This document shows positions 54,539 through 63,885 of a stretch of DNA of 64,000 nt, piece by piece; within the stretch, counting starts at the first letter, position 1, and each line of letters begins with the position of its first letter. The stretch is taken from the NCBI RefSeq assembly GCF_001544555.2, contig NZ_FCOK02000014.1, positions 1 to 64,000 of the forward strand, read 5' to 3'. A program made the position numbers and the translations under genes. This DNA is from Caballeronia udeis. GTDB taxonomy: Bacteria > Pseudomonadota > Gammaproteobacteria > Burkholderiales > Burkholderiaceae. The notes under the pieces were generated by a model. The model did not search any database. It was not told the DNA's origin and saw nothing but the letters and a program-made list of their open reading frames with translations.

Positions 54539-55098
54539 GACTATTCTCCCTTTTCAGCTTGATTTCGTTTCAGGACGCGCGGCCAGCCGGAACAATATGC
54601 CGTTGGCGGATGTGCCGTCAGGTGCCGCGTCGTTGAAACCACTTTAGCTGGGCGCCATATTGCACGACGTGAGCGCTTGTAAGAGTTCGTATCAATGAAC
54701 CTGGCGCGTATGGATTGACTTGAAATTTTTCAAACCCCTGATTTCATTCGCCTTTACGCCGGTCCAACGAGGCAGCCTGGCACTCTTTCGTCCGTCGGCG
54801 TGTAAGCAACGAAAATATGCGGCGGGTATTTGGCTGGGGCAGACGGCAGGAGAGAAAAACGGGGAACGATCTGGGAGACATGCGCCGAGCGGCGCTGGAG
54901 AGGAGTGTCGCGCAAAAGCGACGTGATGGCCGCAGAGTCGTGGGAACTCAAGCGTGGCGATCGGTAAAACTTAAAGCTAGAAAAACTACATAATCTACAA
55001 CAATAAAAACAGGCGGACCGCACTACGAAAAAACCTTGTCAAGCACAAAGCAACAACACTTCAGTTTTTTCTGCCGTCCGGCCTGTCTTCCCTGCAGC
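54539..55098. other. Non-coding interval with no recognised element
   Basis: About 560 bp between the secreted-protein gene and a short gene at 55099. The left end is the promoter side of the secreted-protein gene. The rest is AT-richer around 54710-54760 and 54965-55080. Short open frames here are not supported by start sites or codon use. Confidence 0.5.
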
Positions 55099-55251
55099 TC
55101 ACAGACGAATACCCATGATGGTGCCGCGCGACTTGCGGATGCGCTCTGCTTCTTGCTGACGGGCTTGGTACGAGTAGTCCGAGTCCATCGGAAGATGCGG
55201 CGATTCAAACAGCGATGCGAATTTTTGCAGCAATGCGAAGAGGTAGCTCAT
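55099..55251 (-). CDS. Short 50-residue protein, function unknown
   Basis: The frame begins MSYLFALLQKFASLFESPHL and ends IMGIRL. An excellent AGGAG site lies six bases upstream of the ATG. The N-terminal half is an amphipathic helix; the second half is charged (YSYQARQQEAERIRKSRG). This looks like the short DUF3563-type proteins common in Burkholderiaceae, though the match is by general form only. It is too short for most ORF callers. Confidence 0.7.
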   Translation of the reverse strand: MSYLFALLQKFASLFESPHLPMDSDYSYQARQQEAERIRKSRGTIMGIRL

Positions 55252-55702
55252 GTCAAACTCCTGATGGTTGTTCAAGGGTTATCCCTTAGATGTCATTATA
55301 GGGTTTTCACTAATTTATTCCTAGTGCAACGCAACATTTCTTTGGTAGTTTTTCTACATAATTGCGTTTTCGCCACATCCGAACCGGATCCAGGGCCTGA
55401 AATCAGCAGGAATTACTGGATTCCGGGGGTGACTGGAAACGGGACCACGGCCGGGAACCGCGTGTTCGCGAAAAACACCGGGCACCTGATATTTTTGGCT
55501 GGATTTACATCGACTTCTACATTGACTCTTTGGGCTCGGATTTTTGTTCTTCGAAAATTGTTGCGCAACCACCGCGCGGCCGAACCGGTGTTCAGGATCC
55601 ACACGCGCCCCGGATAGAACCGTTCACGCGCGTCACGCAGCAACCACCCGGTCACGCAGCAACCACCCGATTACCGGCACTCACCCCTTGATAAGCCAGG
55701 CC
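55252..55702. other. Non-coding interval before the FUSC gene, with a tandem repeat
   Basis: About 450 bp without a gene. The left part is the promoter side of the 50-residue gene and is AT-rich. Open frames crossing this stretch lack ribosome-binding sites and known domains. Confidence 0.5.
55632..55669. repeat. Perfect tandem 19-bp repeat
   Basis: GTCACGCAGCAACCACCCG occurs twice in direct tandem (55632-55650 and 55651-55669), ending 33 bp before the start codon of the FUSC-family gene. It is a recent duplication that changes leader length. Confidence 0.9.
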
Positions 55703-57823
55703 ATGTTCCGCCTTCGCAACTTCCACCGGCAGTCTCGACAAGCGGCAAGCCGCCGCTCAAAAGCGTTCTCCCGGACGCTCGATTCCATCACGCGCCACCG
55801 GCCCGTCTGGATGGTTTCCTTCGCGTTAAGCCAGGCCGATTTGTCCGAAGGGCTGCGGGCCGCGTTCGCATCCACCGCCATGCTGCTGCTCGGCAACCTG
55901 CTGCACATGCCCGAGTTCTCGTGGGCGGCCATTGGGGCGTTCTGGACCTGTCTCGCCGATGCCGCCGGCTCAAATCGAATGCGGTTTGCGTCCATGACAG
56001 GCTTCGCCGTGCTGTCCACCGTCTGCGGGGGACTGACCGCGTATGCGTCCGGCGTGGGCATCGTGGCTGCGGCGCTCGCCGTCCTGGTCTTTTCGTTTCT
56101 CGGCGCACTGGGGCGTGTGTGGGGTGCGGCGTCCGCCCAGGTCTCCATTCTTGCCGCGACTGCCTGCGCAGTGATGGTGGACAAGCCCATCCATGGATCG
56201 CGCGGGGAACTGCGCTTCCTCGCGCTCTACTTCGTGGGCTGCCTGTTCGCGACTGCGCTCAGCTTCACCGTGTGGCGGATCCATCCGTTCGGCGCCAGCC
56301 GCGCGGCCATGCGATCGGCTTATGCGAGCCTCTCGGATATCGCGAGCGACAGCGCCCGGTTGCTCAAGCGAGAAAGCGCCGGTTTCGGCGAATGGGCCTC
56401 GCATGCTGCGCGTTTCCGGGGCCAGGCCCGCAGCGGCATCGAACTGGCGCGCAAGGCGCTTGCACGCGTGCCGTCATCGAAGACAGACCGGCGGGACACG
56501 TACAACATGCTGCTGCTCGCGCTCGCCGACAGCGAACGGATCTTCGCGTACCTGATTGCTGTCACCGATGCCTGCGAGCGCGGCCATCATCGCTTGCCCA
56601 ATCTGCCGCGTGCAGTGCGTGTGCTGGACGCCTTCGCCGAAGTTCTCGCGCGGCTCGCACGGTCCATTGCCGATCAACCCTGGGAGCCGCCCACCGCCCT
56701 GCGCGACCGGCTGCAGGCGCTCGCGCGCCAGCTTGAAGTTGCGTTGAGCGAGACCGTGTCGTTGCGCTTCGATATCGACTTCAGCGAGCTTGAATCCCCG
56801 GCTCGGCGACGCGCAAGCATGTGGCCGGCTGCACTCACGACCTTGAAACGTGGCGTGGAAACCTTGAAGGCGAATGCATCGACGCAATCGATAGGCGCGC
56901 GCCATGCCGCTCGCGTCGGGGTAGCCGCGACAGCAGCCTTCCTGACCGTCAGGCTGCTGCATCTGCCCTTCGGTTACTGGGCGACGATGGCCACGCTCCT
57001 GATCCTGCAGCCGTCCATTGCGACCAGCTGGCCGCGCAGCATCGAGCGTGCGGCGGGGAGCATCGTAGGCGGATTGCTCGCGGCCGCCATAGGCCTGGTC
57101 GTTCATTCACCGATAGCGATCTCGCTGGTGGTGTTCCCGCTGGTCTGCGCAACGATGGCCTTGCGGCCCGTCAGCTACAGCTTGTTCGTGTTGTTCATCA
57201 CACCGGCCTTCGTGCTGGTCGCCGACTTTGCGGCACCGGGTGGCGCCGAGCTTACCTACGCCGTGATACGCCTGGAGAACAATGTATTCGGCTGCGTGAT
57301 CGCGCTGCTCGCCACCTTCCTGCTATGGCCAAGCCGCGAACCCAGCCGCTTCAGCGATCGGTTGGCAAAGGCCGTGTCCGCGAACCTTGATTATCTTGGC
57401 GCATCGCTGGGACGGGGTGAAGAGAGTGAGATCGAGCTGGAACGGCTGCGTCGTGCAGCGGGGCTGGCCAGCAATAACGCGGAAGAGGTGCTGGCTCGCC
57501 TGAGGCTGGAAAAACTCGATACGAGTCACGACGACCGCACCGGCTCAACGGCGCTCGCGCTGTTGCGGCGGGTGGCGGGCACGGCGACCCGGGCTCGCTT
57601 TGGCCGTGCGGGTGCGGCTCCGAACCGGGATCTTGCGGCGTGGATTGAAAGCGTCGGCAAGGGTATCGAAGAGCGGATCGGGAGTGATGCGGGCAGCGCT
57701 GGACCCGATGCTCAGGAAGTCTTTCCCAAACAGGGTCTCTCGCTGCTCGAAGCGGACGCCGTCAATCAGGTGGTGTTGCTGCGCCGCTTGTTGATTGAAC
57801 ACGCCGACGGTCTGAAACGCTGA
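55703..57823 (+). CDS. FUSC-family inner-membrane protein (aromatic acid exporter/YccS-like)
   Basis: A 706-residue membrane protein with two blocks of about five to six hydrophobic helices (about 45-190 and about 395-540) separated and followed by cytoplasmic helical regions, the duplicated FUSC layout. The start at 55703 (MFRLRNFHRQSRQAASRRSK) was chosen because the open frame upstream is non-coding and crosses the tandem repeat. Relatives such as AaeB export aromatic acids; the substrate is unknown here. No AaeA-like partner is adjacent. Confidence 0.85.
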   Translation: MFRLRNFHRQSRQAASRRSKAFSRTLDSITRHRPVWMVSFALSQADLSEGLRAAFASTAMLLLGNLLHMPEFSWAAIGAFWTCLADAAGSNRMRFASMTGFAVLSTVCGGLTAYASGVGIVAAALAVLVFSFLGALGRVWGAASAQVSILAATACAVMVDKPIHGSRGELRFLALYFVGCLFATALSFTVWRIHPFGASRAAMRSAYASLSDIASDSARLLKRESAGFGEWASHAARFRGQARSGIELARKALARVPSSKTDRRDTYNMLLLALADSERIFAYLIAVTDACERGHHRLPNLPRAVRVLDAFAEVLARLARSIADQPWEPPTALRDRLQALARQLEVALSETVSLRFDIDFSELESPARRRASMWPAALTTLKRGVETLKANASTQSIGARHAARVGVAATAAFLTVRLLHLPFGYWATMATLLILQPSIATSWPRSIERAAGSIVGGLLAAAIGLVVHSPIAISLVVFPLVCATMALRPVSYSLFVLFITPAFVLVADFAAPGGAELTYAVIRLENNVFGCVIALLATFLLWPSREPSRFSDRLAKAVSANLDYLGASLGRGEESEIELERLRRAAGLASNNAEEVLARLRLEKLDTSHDDRTGSTALALLRRVAGTATRARFGRAGAAPNRDLAAWIESVGKGIEERIGSDAGSAGPDAQEVFPKQGLSLLEADAVNQVVLLRRLLIEHADGLKR

Positions 57824-57870
57824 TACCGGTGTTCGGCGCGCGGTGGGTTTGCCCATGCGCGTTCTGACTA

Positions 57871-59184
57871 TCAATGCGATTTGCTTTGAGCCCGCTTCGC
57901 GGCACGGCTGTATGGCACGGAGTCCGGGTTCTTGTTGACGGCGGCTGCGCTCGCATTGCCCCGGTTCGGAACCTCGACGGTGGCCGAATCGGTATCGAAG
58001 AAAGACGCCAGCGTGGCCTGCTGAGTCAGCATCAATTGCTCGATGCGCTGTTGCTGCACCGTGTTTTCACGCGCCAGGCGAGTCAGCGCAATGGTCTGCG
58101 CCACACCCGCCGCGACGCTCACAAGCAGCACGCAGATCACGATCATCAAGACGGTTTTTACCCGCCGCGACAAGACCGCCGCCGCGCCGCGCTGGTCCGC
58201 TATCACGGCATACAACGCGTCGATGGTGTCCGCGTACGCGGTCGCGCGAGCGGTATCGAGTTCCGAGGCCTCGCGGGAGGCCGCCTGAGGGGTGTTTGAG
58301 GCGGTTGGGCGGGTTCGGCGATCATCGTCGATCAATGCCGCCGCCAGCGATTGCGGCGGCTCGCGGTGCGGGTTTGCTGCGGCGCGGGCAGTTTCACGGA
58401 GGGTGGCGGACGGGGCGTTCGCCGGCTTCGTGGCGGGTGTGGTGCCCTGTGCTCCCGGCGACCCGGGCACAACTTGCGCGACGGCCCCGCTCGGCTCGCC
58501 CTTCTCTGCCGCCGTCTCAACTTCGGATGCGACGGCGACCGGTGACGGACCAGTCATCGACACGTTCCGCGCAGCACTCCTGGCGCGCGCCGCCGATGCG
58601 CGCTTGCCGGACCCTTGCCCACGCCCTTCTCCCGATACCGCCATGGCCGTTGTTCCTTGCGAACCATCGTCCAGCGGTTCGGGCTGGACCGGGCCGGCAA
58701 CCACGTCATGGGTTGCGACGACATCGTCGAACATGAGGTCCAGCGTTGCAGCGTCGGCCGTCTGGTTGTCCGTTTGCATCGCCTCCACGTCGTCGCGCAG
58801 CGCTGCGACGCTCGATAACGCCCCGCCGCGCAACGGCCGCGCCGACGCCGACACGCTGTCATCGGCAGGCACAGCCGCCATGAATACTTCGGGCAATTCG
58901 AAGCCGGGTAACGAAGTTTGGCGGATATCGGTATTCAACGCCTGGAGCGTGGCGCGCTCCGCGTCTTCGGCAAACAGGTCGAGCGTGGGCGCGCCGTAGG
59001 GCGCCCGGCTCAGCTGCGCGAGACGCTGCGCCGAGCGCGCGGCACGGGCGAGCTTGGCATCGGCATCCGATTCAGCCGGACGACCGGCGGAAGCAGACGT
59101 AGAAGCAGGAGCGTTACGACGCGACCCGGCGGTATCGGCAGGATCAGCAACTTGGCGAGCGGGATTGACGGCGGAATCTGGCAT
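57871..59184 (-). CDS. Large Ala/Asp-rich protein with one membrane helix, function unknown
   Basis: A 437-residue protein. Residues 1-320 are low-complexity, rich in Ala, Asp, Thr and Pro and probably disordered. One clear membrane helix (about 342-365, VKTVLMIVICVLLVSVAAGV) follows, then a short coiled coil (ENTVQQQRIEQLMLTQQ) and a basic tail. It is likely a tail-anchored or bitopic membrane protein with a large cytoplasmic part. No enzymatic motif is seen. It ends 48 bp from the convergent FUSC gene. Confidence 0.7.
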   Translation of the reverse strand: MPDSAVNPARQVADPADTAGSRRNAPASTSASAGRPAESDADAKLARAARSAQRLAQLSRAPYGAPTLDLFAEDAERATLQALNTDIRQTSLPGFELPEVFMAAVPADDSVSASARPLRGGALSSVAALRDDVEAMQTDNQTADAATLDLMFDDVVATHDVVAGPVQPEPLDDGSQGTTAMAVSGEGRGQGSGKRASAARARSAARNVSMTGPSPVAVASEVETAAEKGEPSGAVAQVVPGSPGAQGTTPATKPANAPSATLRETARAAANPHREPPQSLAAALIDDDRRTRPTASNTPQAASREASELDTARATAYADTIDALYAVIADQRGAAAVLSRRVKTVLMIVICVLLVSVAAGVAQTIALTRLARENTVQQQRIEQLMLTQQATLASFFDTDSATVEVPNRGNASAAAVNKNPDSVPYSRAAKRAQSKSH

Positions 59185-59347
59185 AAGTCGATGATTGACA
59201 GCACGCGGTCAGACGCGACCCGGGCGGCTAACAACACGCCCGATGAAGCGGCCCGGCCTGGCGCCTCGCAACGGAAAAGCGGCTGCATGGGTTTTCGAGG
59301 CCGCATTGTCGCATGCCTGCACGCCCGGACTGCGGATGCGCACAGTC

Positions 59348-59610
59348 TCAGGCCGGGCCTTCTTCCTTGAATTCCCGTACGGTTTCGAGCGCGCGCAGCC
59401 GTGTGCAGATCGCTTCGTATTCATTCGACGATACTCGCGAAAGCTCGACCTGCACTTCATCGGGATCGGGGGAATCGTCGCTTTGCTGCACCACGAACTG
59501 CTTCACACGCACGCTGCCGGCCCACGACAGCCGTTCGCGCTCGAAACCGATCACGCTGCCGAGCGCCGCGGCCAGCACCAGGCGGGAAATGAGTTCTACG
59601 TTGCCTACAT
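59348..59610 (-). pseudogene. mgtC/sapB-family relic with frameshift at the start and internal deletion
   Basis: The frame reads NVELISRLVLAAALGSVIGF then ERERLSWAG, the MgtC N-terminus. It jumps directly to SVRVKQFVVQQSDDSPDPDE, then VQVELSRVSS and ALETVREF, which suit the C-terminal ACT-like domain of MgtC proteins. The middle of the membrane domain is missing. A good AAGGAG site and ATG exist at 59608-59610, but the next codon is TAG; inserting one base restores a start in the MgtC frame. Two independent lesions indicate a dead gene. MgtC normally supports growth at low magnesium and inside host cells. Confidence 0.75.
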
Positions 59611-59813
59611 GAGTGGATTTGCTCCTTATAAGTGTTCTGTGATGGGATGATGGCGCGGCGTCCATGCAAAAGCGGCCGCAGATAAACCGCCGTTGTGCCG
59701 AAGCGCGCGCGTTTTGATTTATCCTTGGTGCCCCGCATCGGGCGGCGCACCGGACAGGTTCCACGCGCGCCGCCGCGCGCAACTGCCAAACGCAACCACC
59801 ATCGGTAAGCCGT

Positions 59814-60941
59814 ATGCACGACCCAGATCCAACCGCCGCCACACCCCCGAGCGCCGCCGCCCTCCGTGCGCACTATCACCACGTCGTGCTGCCAATCTGG
59901 CGTGGGCCGGGCTTCAACACGGTGTTGCGGCTGGCGTTCGAGGCGGTCGCCGAGGACGGCCGCACACCCTTGTCGCCACAGCGTTATCGCGCCATGGCCT
60001 GCGCGCGGCAGCTATTCGTGTTCTCGCAAGCAGGCGATATCGATCACGCCGATACGCTGTTCGCTTCGCTTCGGACCTATTTTCAGGACACGAAGAACGG
60101 CGGTTGGTTCTATAGCGTCGACGCAAGCGGCGCGCCGCGTGAGCGACACAAGGACCTCTACACGCACGCATTCGTGATTTTTGCGTGCGCGGAGTACGCG
60201 AAACGGGCCGGTGCGGCGGCGGCCGAGGAAGCGCTGGCGGTGCTTGAGGAAACGTCGGTGGTGATTGAAGAGCGGATGGCAATCAGTGGCGGTGGCATTG
60301 ACGGCTTGTTCAGTTCGGCCATGGCGGAAGATTTTTCGACGGTGCTTGGGCCGCCGCTGCAAAACCCGCTGATGCATCTGACCGAAGCGTGGCTCGCCGC
60401 CCGTGAGGCGACTGCGGATCCACGGTTCGATCGACGGTTGGAAAAGCTTGCAGCCGCATTCGCACGGGCTTTTGTGCATGACGAAAGCGGTTGCATCGCG
60501 GAATTGACGATCGGCAGCGCCAATAACTGGCTGGAACCGGGTCACCAGTTCGAGTGGCTGTTTCTCGCGGAAGCCAGCCGGCACCCGGCTTTCGATGCAG
60601 CGGGCCTGAATCGGGCGCTAGTCCGCGGGTTCGATTTCGTCCAGCGGCACGGAGTCGATCCGGTGACCGGCGGCGTAGCGGCGTCGCTGAACGAACAGGG
60701 CGGCGTGATCGATTCGACGCAGCGCATCTGGGCCCAGACCGAATATCTGCGGGCTCTCGCGACGCATGCGGATGAGTCCGCGCGCGCGCAACTGCCAGCG
60801 CAGATCGCGCGTTTTGCCAGACGTTTTCTGCGACCGCAAGGGTGGATCGAGAGCCAGTCGGCGGAAGGTCTGGTCATGCGTGCGGAATTGCCGTCGACAA
60901 CGCCTTATCACCTAGCTACCGCCTACGCCGCGTTGCCCTGA
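59814..60941 (+). CDS. AGE-family epimerase/isomerase
   Basis: A 375-residue (alpha/alpha)6-barrel enzyme of the N-acylglucosamine 2-epimerase family. Family marks are NGGWFYSVDASG, LMHLTEAWLAA and EPGHQFEWLFL with conserved His and Glu. Members isomerise mannose to fructose or epimerise N-acylglucosamine or cellobiose. It is monocistronic with a terminator after it. The substrate is not readable; mannose or a related free sugar is the commonest case in this group. Confidence 0.88.
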   Translation: MHDPDPTAATPPSAAALRAHYHHVVLPIWRGPGFNTVLRLAFEAVAEDGRTPLSPQRYRAMACARQLFVFSQAGDIDHADTLFASLRTYFQDTKNGGWFYSVDASGAPRERHKDLYTHAFVIFACAEYAKRAGAAAAEEALAVLEETSVVIEERMAISGGGIDGLFSSAMAEDFSTVLGPPLQNPLMHLTEAWLAAREATADPRFDRRLEKLAAAFARAFVHDESGCIAELTIGSANNWLEPGHQFEWLFLAEASRHPAFDAAGLNRALVRGFDFVQRHGVDPVTGGVAASLNEQGGVIDSTQRIWAQTEYLRALATHADESARAQLPAQIARFARRFLRPQGWIESQSAEGLVMRAELPSTTPYHLATAYAALP

Positions 60942-60984
60942 CAACGCACGTCCAGCGCCCGCCGCCCGGCGCTCTCGCGGAATC

Positions 60985-61016
60985 AAATGCCTCGCCAAGC
61001 CGCGAGGCATTTTTTA
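60985..61016 (+). terminator. Terminator after the AGE epimerase gene
   Basis: AAATGCCTCG at 60985-60994 pairs with CGAGGCATTT at 61003-61012 around an 8-nt loop, followed by more T residues to 61015. Confidence 0.88.
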
Positions 61017-61245
61017 TTGCGGCTGGAGAAATCAGCGCGATGCCGAACGCTTTGCGCGCTTTCGTTTCAAATCGCGGAGAAAGTTCGTGCAAACCCGGTA
61101 ATTTCTCCACGATTTTGAGATCGTCCTTGCGGAGTGACCATGCGCTACCTACAGTCTTGTGCAGGACCGCGACGAAGGCTCCTGCCTCGGTGCGGATTGT
61201 GGGACTCACGCTGACTGGACCGAAACCAAGTGTAGGAGTGTCCGA

Positions 61246-61689
61246 ATGGCCGAAATTGTCGATATCGCACGGGGCGCATTGAATGCGCAGCCGTTTAGCG
61301 CCTTGCTGGGTACGAAGCTCATGCAGGTCGACTCCTCGAGTCTCACGCTGTGTCTGACCATCCGCGACGAACTCAGGCAACAACACGGTTTTGTGCACGG
61401 CGGCGTAGTGAGTTATCTCGTCGATAATGCGTTGACTTTCGCTGGCGCATTGCGCCTGGGACCGAAAGTGGTCACGGGCGAATACAAGATCAACTATTTG
61501 CGGCCGGCGGTTTCCGGCACGTTGATGGCGCGTGCGCGCGTGGTCTACGCCGGGATGACGCAGGCGACCTGCCAATGCGACGTGTACGTCACCGACGGCG
61601 GCGCCGAACGGCTCGTGGCGGTCGCACAGGGAACCATTCACCGGATCAGCGAAATGGCTGCGGAGCTTGAGCCGGTGTTTAACGAGTGA
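61246..61689 (+). CDS. PaaI-family hotdog thioesterase
   Basis: A 147-residue single hotdog domain. The active-site segment is QQHGFVHGGVVSYLVDNALT, with the HGG motif and catalytic Asp. Such enzymes hydrolyse acyl- or phenylacetyl-CoA esters. The start at 61246 follows TAGGAG; a longer frame to 61159 is unsupported. It stands alone between two terminators. Confidence 0.9.
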   Translation: MAEIVDIARGALNAQPFSALLGTKLMQVDSSSLTLCLTIRDELRQQHGFVHGGVVSYLVDNALTFAGALRLGPKVVTGEYKINYLRPAVSGTLMARARVVYAGMTQATCQCDVYVTDGGAERLVAVAQGTIHRISEMAAELEPVFNE

Positions 61690-61783
61690 ATGGGGGTTGG
61701 GGCGTTGGCTTTATGCGTTTAAAGGTTAATTCGGTGGCAACATTGCGGCCCTGACCGCGGAGCTATCGCCGTGAACCTGCTGT

Positions 61784-61824
61784 AAAAAAGGTCGTTCCAA
61801 CCACCGTTGGAACGACCTTTTTTT
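61784..61824. terminator. Bidirectional terminator between the thioesterase and FAH-family genes
   Basis: GGTCGTTCCAAC pairs perfectly with GTTGGAACGACC around a 4-nt loop, with A6 on the left and T8 on the right. It serves two convergent genes. Confidence 0.92.
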
Positions 61825-61886
61825 AAGCGCGCCGGCCCGGCGTTAATTTGCTCGCCGGCTTGGCTGGTTGCGTCGCAATAAACGGC

Positions 61887-62735
61887 TTATTTCGCGTCGA
61901 CGGTACGCTGCTGCTGCTCGCCCAGGCCCTGGATCCCGAGCCGCATTGTCTGTCCGGCCTTCAGGTAGACCGGCGCCGGTTTGACGCCCATGCCCACGCC
62001 CGGCGGCGTGCCGGTGGAAATAACGTCGCCCGGTTGCAAGCTCATCACCTTCGACAAATACGACACCAGCGCGGCCACGCCGAATACCATCGTCTTGGTA
62101 CTGCCATTCTGGTAACGATGCCCGTCCACTTCGAGCCACATATCGAGTTGCTGCGGATCGGCGATTTCGTCTTTCGTGACCAGCCACGGGCCGATCGGGC
62201 CGAAGGTATCGAAACCCTTGCCCTTGTCCCATTGCGTGCCGTGCTCGAGCTGCCATTCACGTTCGGAGACGTCGTTGATCACGCAATATCCGGCGACGTA
62301 ATCCAGCGCGTCCGCTTCGCTGACGTACTTCGCTTCACGGCCGATCACCACGCCGAGTTCGACTTCCCAGTCCGTTTTCTTCGAGTTACGCGGAATTTCA
62401 ACGTCGTCGTTCGGGCCGCAAATAGCGCTCGTCCATTTACCGAAAAGCACCGGCTCGGTCGGCACAGGCAGATTCGATTCTGCTGCGTGATCGGCGTAAT
62501 TCAGTCCGATGCAGACAAACTTGCCGACGCTTCCCACGCACGGGCCAATGCGCGGTTCGCCCGGCACTTCGGGCAGCGAGGCCGGATCGAGCGCGCGCAA
62601 CTTGGCCAGCGTGGCGTCGGACAGCGCCGCGCCGGCGATGTCGTCGACTACCTTCGACAGATCGCGAATCTTGCCGTTCTGATCCAGCAAACCCGGTTTT
62701 TCCTGACCCTTCGGCCCATAGCGCAGCAGTTTCAT
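61887..62735 (-). CDS. Fumarylacetoacetate hydrolase-family protein (probable diketo-deoxy sugar acid hydrolase)
   Basis: A 282-residue FAH-family enzyme. Metal-binding and active-site segments are GLNYADHAAES, DWEVELGVVIG and YCVINDVSEREWQ. The start at 62735 gives the normal length. Proteins of this type are often called ureidoglycolate lyase, but the neighbouring lactonase-like amidohydrolase and aldo/keto reductase suggest a 2,4-diketo-3-deoxy-L-fuconate-type hydrolase of L-fucose breakdown. The reaction is inferred from context. Confidence 0.86.
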   Translation of the reverse strand: MKLLRYGPKGQEKPGLLDQNGKIRDLSKVVDDIAGAALSDATLAKLRALDPASLPEVPGEPRIGPCVGSVGKFVCIGLNYADHAAESNLPVPTEPVLFGKWTSAICGPNDDVEIPRNSKKTDWEVELGVVIGREAKYVSEADALDYVAGYCVINDVSEREWQLEHGTQWDKGKGFDTFGPIGPWLVTKDEIADPQQLDMWLEVDGHRYQNGSTKTMVFGVAALVSYLSKVMSLQPGDVISTGTPPGVGMGVKPAPVYLKAGQTMRLGIQGLGEQQQRTVDAK

Positions 62736-63042
62736 CGTGAGTGATCCTTCAGTTTTCAGGTTTTGATTCGGTTTCGAGATATTCAGCTTGAGCGGCTGTT
62801 TTGATCGGGTGAAGTCGCTCGAGCTTGCTTTCGATCGCTTGCGGTTAAATGAATCGGCCGGTCGTGAGCGACGATTCAACGGATGCGGGTTACAACCATA
62901 GCATCGCGATTCCTGCGTGCGGAGTCACGGAATCCCGCGCGGCTTTGTCGCCAATCTTTTTACCATCCTCTGCTTTCGTTGCAATTGCAGTTGAGGAATT
63001 CCGGGTATACCGCGCTCATTCTTCATGCGTTTTGCTCAACTT
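62736..63042 (-). promoter_or_regulatory. Intergenic region upstream of the FAH-family gene
   Basis: These 307 bp separate two leftward genes. No gene, terminator or clear operator is seen. It presumably carries a separate promoter for the FAH-family gene. Confidence 0.45.
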
Positions 63043-63885
63043 TCACAGCCGATAAAACTCGCGCGCGGTGTCCCCGAAGATCCACTGCTGCGCAGACGCG
63101 TCAAGGTGTGACGTCAACTGTCGCGCCGCGTCAAACCAGTGTGAATAGTCACCGTTCAAGTTCAGCACCGGCCAGTCGCTGCCCCACATCAGCCGCTCAG
63201 GCCCAAAACGATCGAGGAGATGATCGACATAAGGCTTCAGCGTAGCGACAGCCCAGCCGGGCGCGGCTTCGGTCGCGAGACCGGACAATTTGCAAACGAG
63301 CCCTTGTGGCAGCGCGGCCAGTTCCGCTATACCGTCCGCCCAGCTTTGCCAGGCCGCATGACCGTCCTTGATTTGCGGCTTCGCACCATGATCGACAACA
63401 ATTCGCAGCTCAGGAAAGCGCGCCGCGAACACCTTCAACGAAGGGACATGGCGCGAAAATATCAATGCATCGAAGGCGAGATCGTTTTTGATCAGTGCGC
63501 GAATTGCCGGAGCGAGAGCTGGACTTTCGATCCAGCGGTCATCCGGCAGGTCCTGCAGCATCGGACGCACGCCCTTGAACTTGGGTTCGCGCGCCAGTTC
63601 GTCGATCAGCTCCACGCTATCCGGCGCGTCAAGTGGTACCCACCCAACTATACCGGCGACAGACGCGTCGTCGCGAGCGAGATCAAGCAGATAGCGCGTT
63701 TCATCGACCGTAGGCGCAGCCTGCACCACCACCGTCCGCGCAACGTGCGCCGCTTCGCGAAGCGGCTTCAGGTCATCAGGACCGAAAACCCGGTACAAGG
63801 TCTGAAGCTCGGGCGTCAACCAGCCATAGTCACCACGCGACGGATCCCAGAAATGCTGATGCGCATCAATACGTTCAGCGCTCAT
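63043..63885 (-). CDS. Amidohydrolase-family lactonase (L-fuconolactonase-like)
   Basis: A 280-residue TIM-barrel hydrolase of the amidohydrolase_2 family. The first metal motif is IDAHQHFWDP (His9, His11), the typical start of L-fuconolactonase and 2-pyrone-4,6-dicarboxylate lactonase relatives. A late Asp is in MWGSDWPVLNL. It overlaps the aldo/keto reductase at the window edge by ATGA. Opening of a sugar lactone is the likely reaction. Confidence 0.88.
   Translation of the reverse strand: MSAERIDAHQHFWDPSRGDYGWLTPELQTLYRVFGPDDLKPLREAAHVARTVVVQAAPTVDETRYLLDLARDDASVAGIVGWVPLDAPDSVELIDELAREPKFKGVRPMLQDLPDDRWIESPALAPAIRALIKNDLAFDALIFSRHVPSLKVFAARFPELRIVVDHGAKPQIKDGHAAWQSWADGIAELAALPQGLVCKLSGLATEAAPGWAVATLKPYVDHLLDRFGPERLMWGSDWPVLNLNGDYSHWFDAARQLTSHLDASAQQWIFGDTAREFYRL

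Noticed and set aside
55036..55617. 193-codon rightward open frame in the interval before the FUSC gene
   Set aside because: It overlaps the better-supported 50-residue gene on the other strand, has no ribosome-binding site and odd composition.
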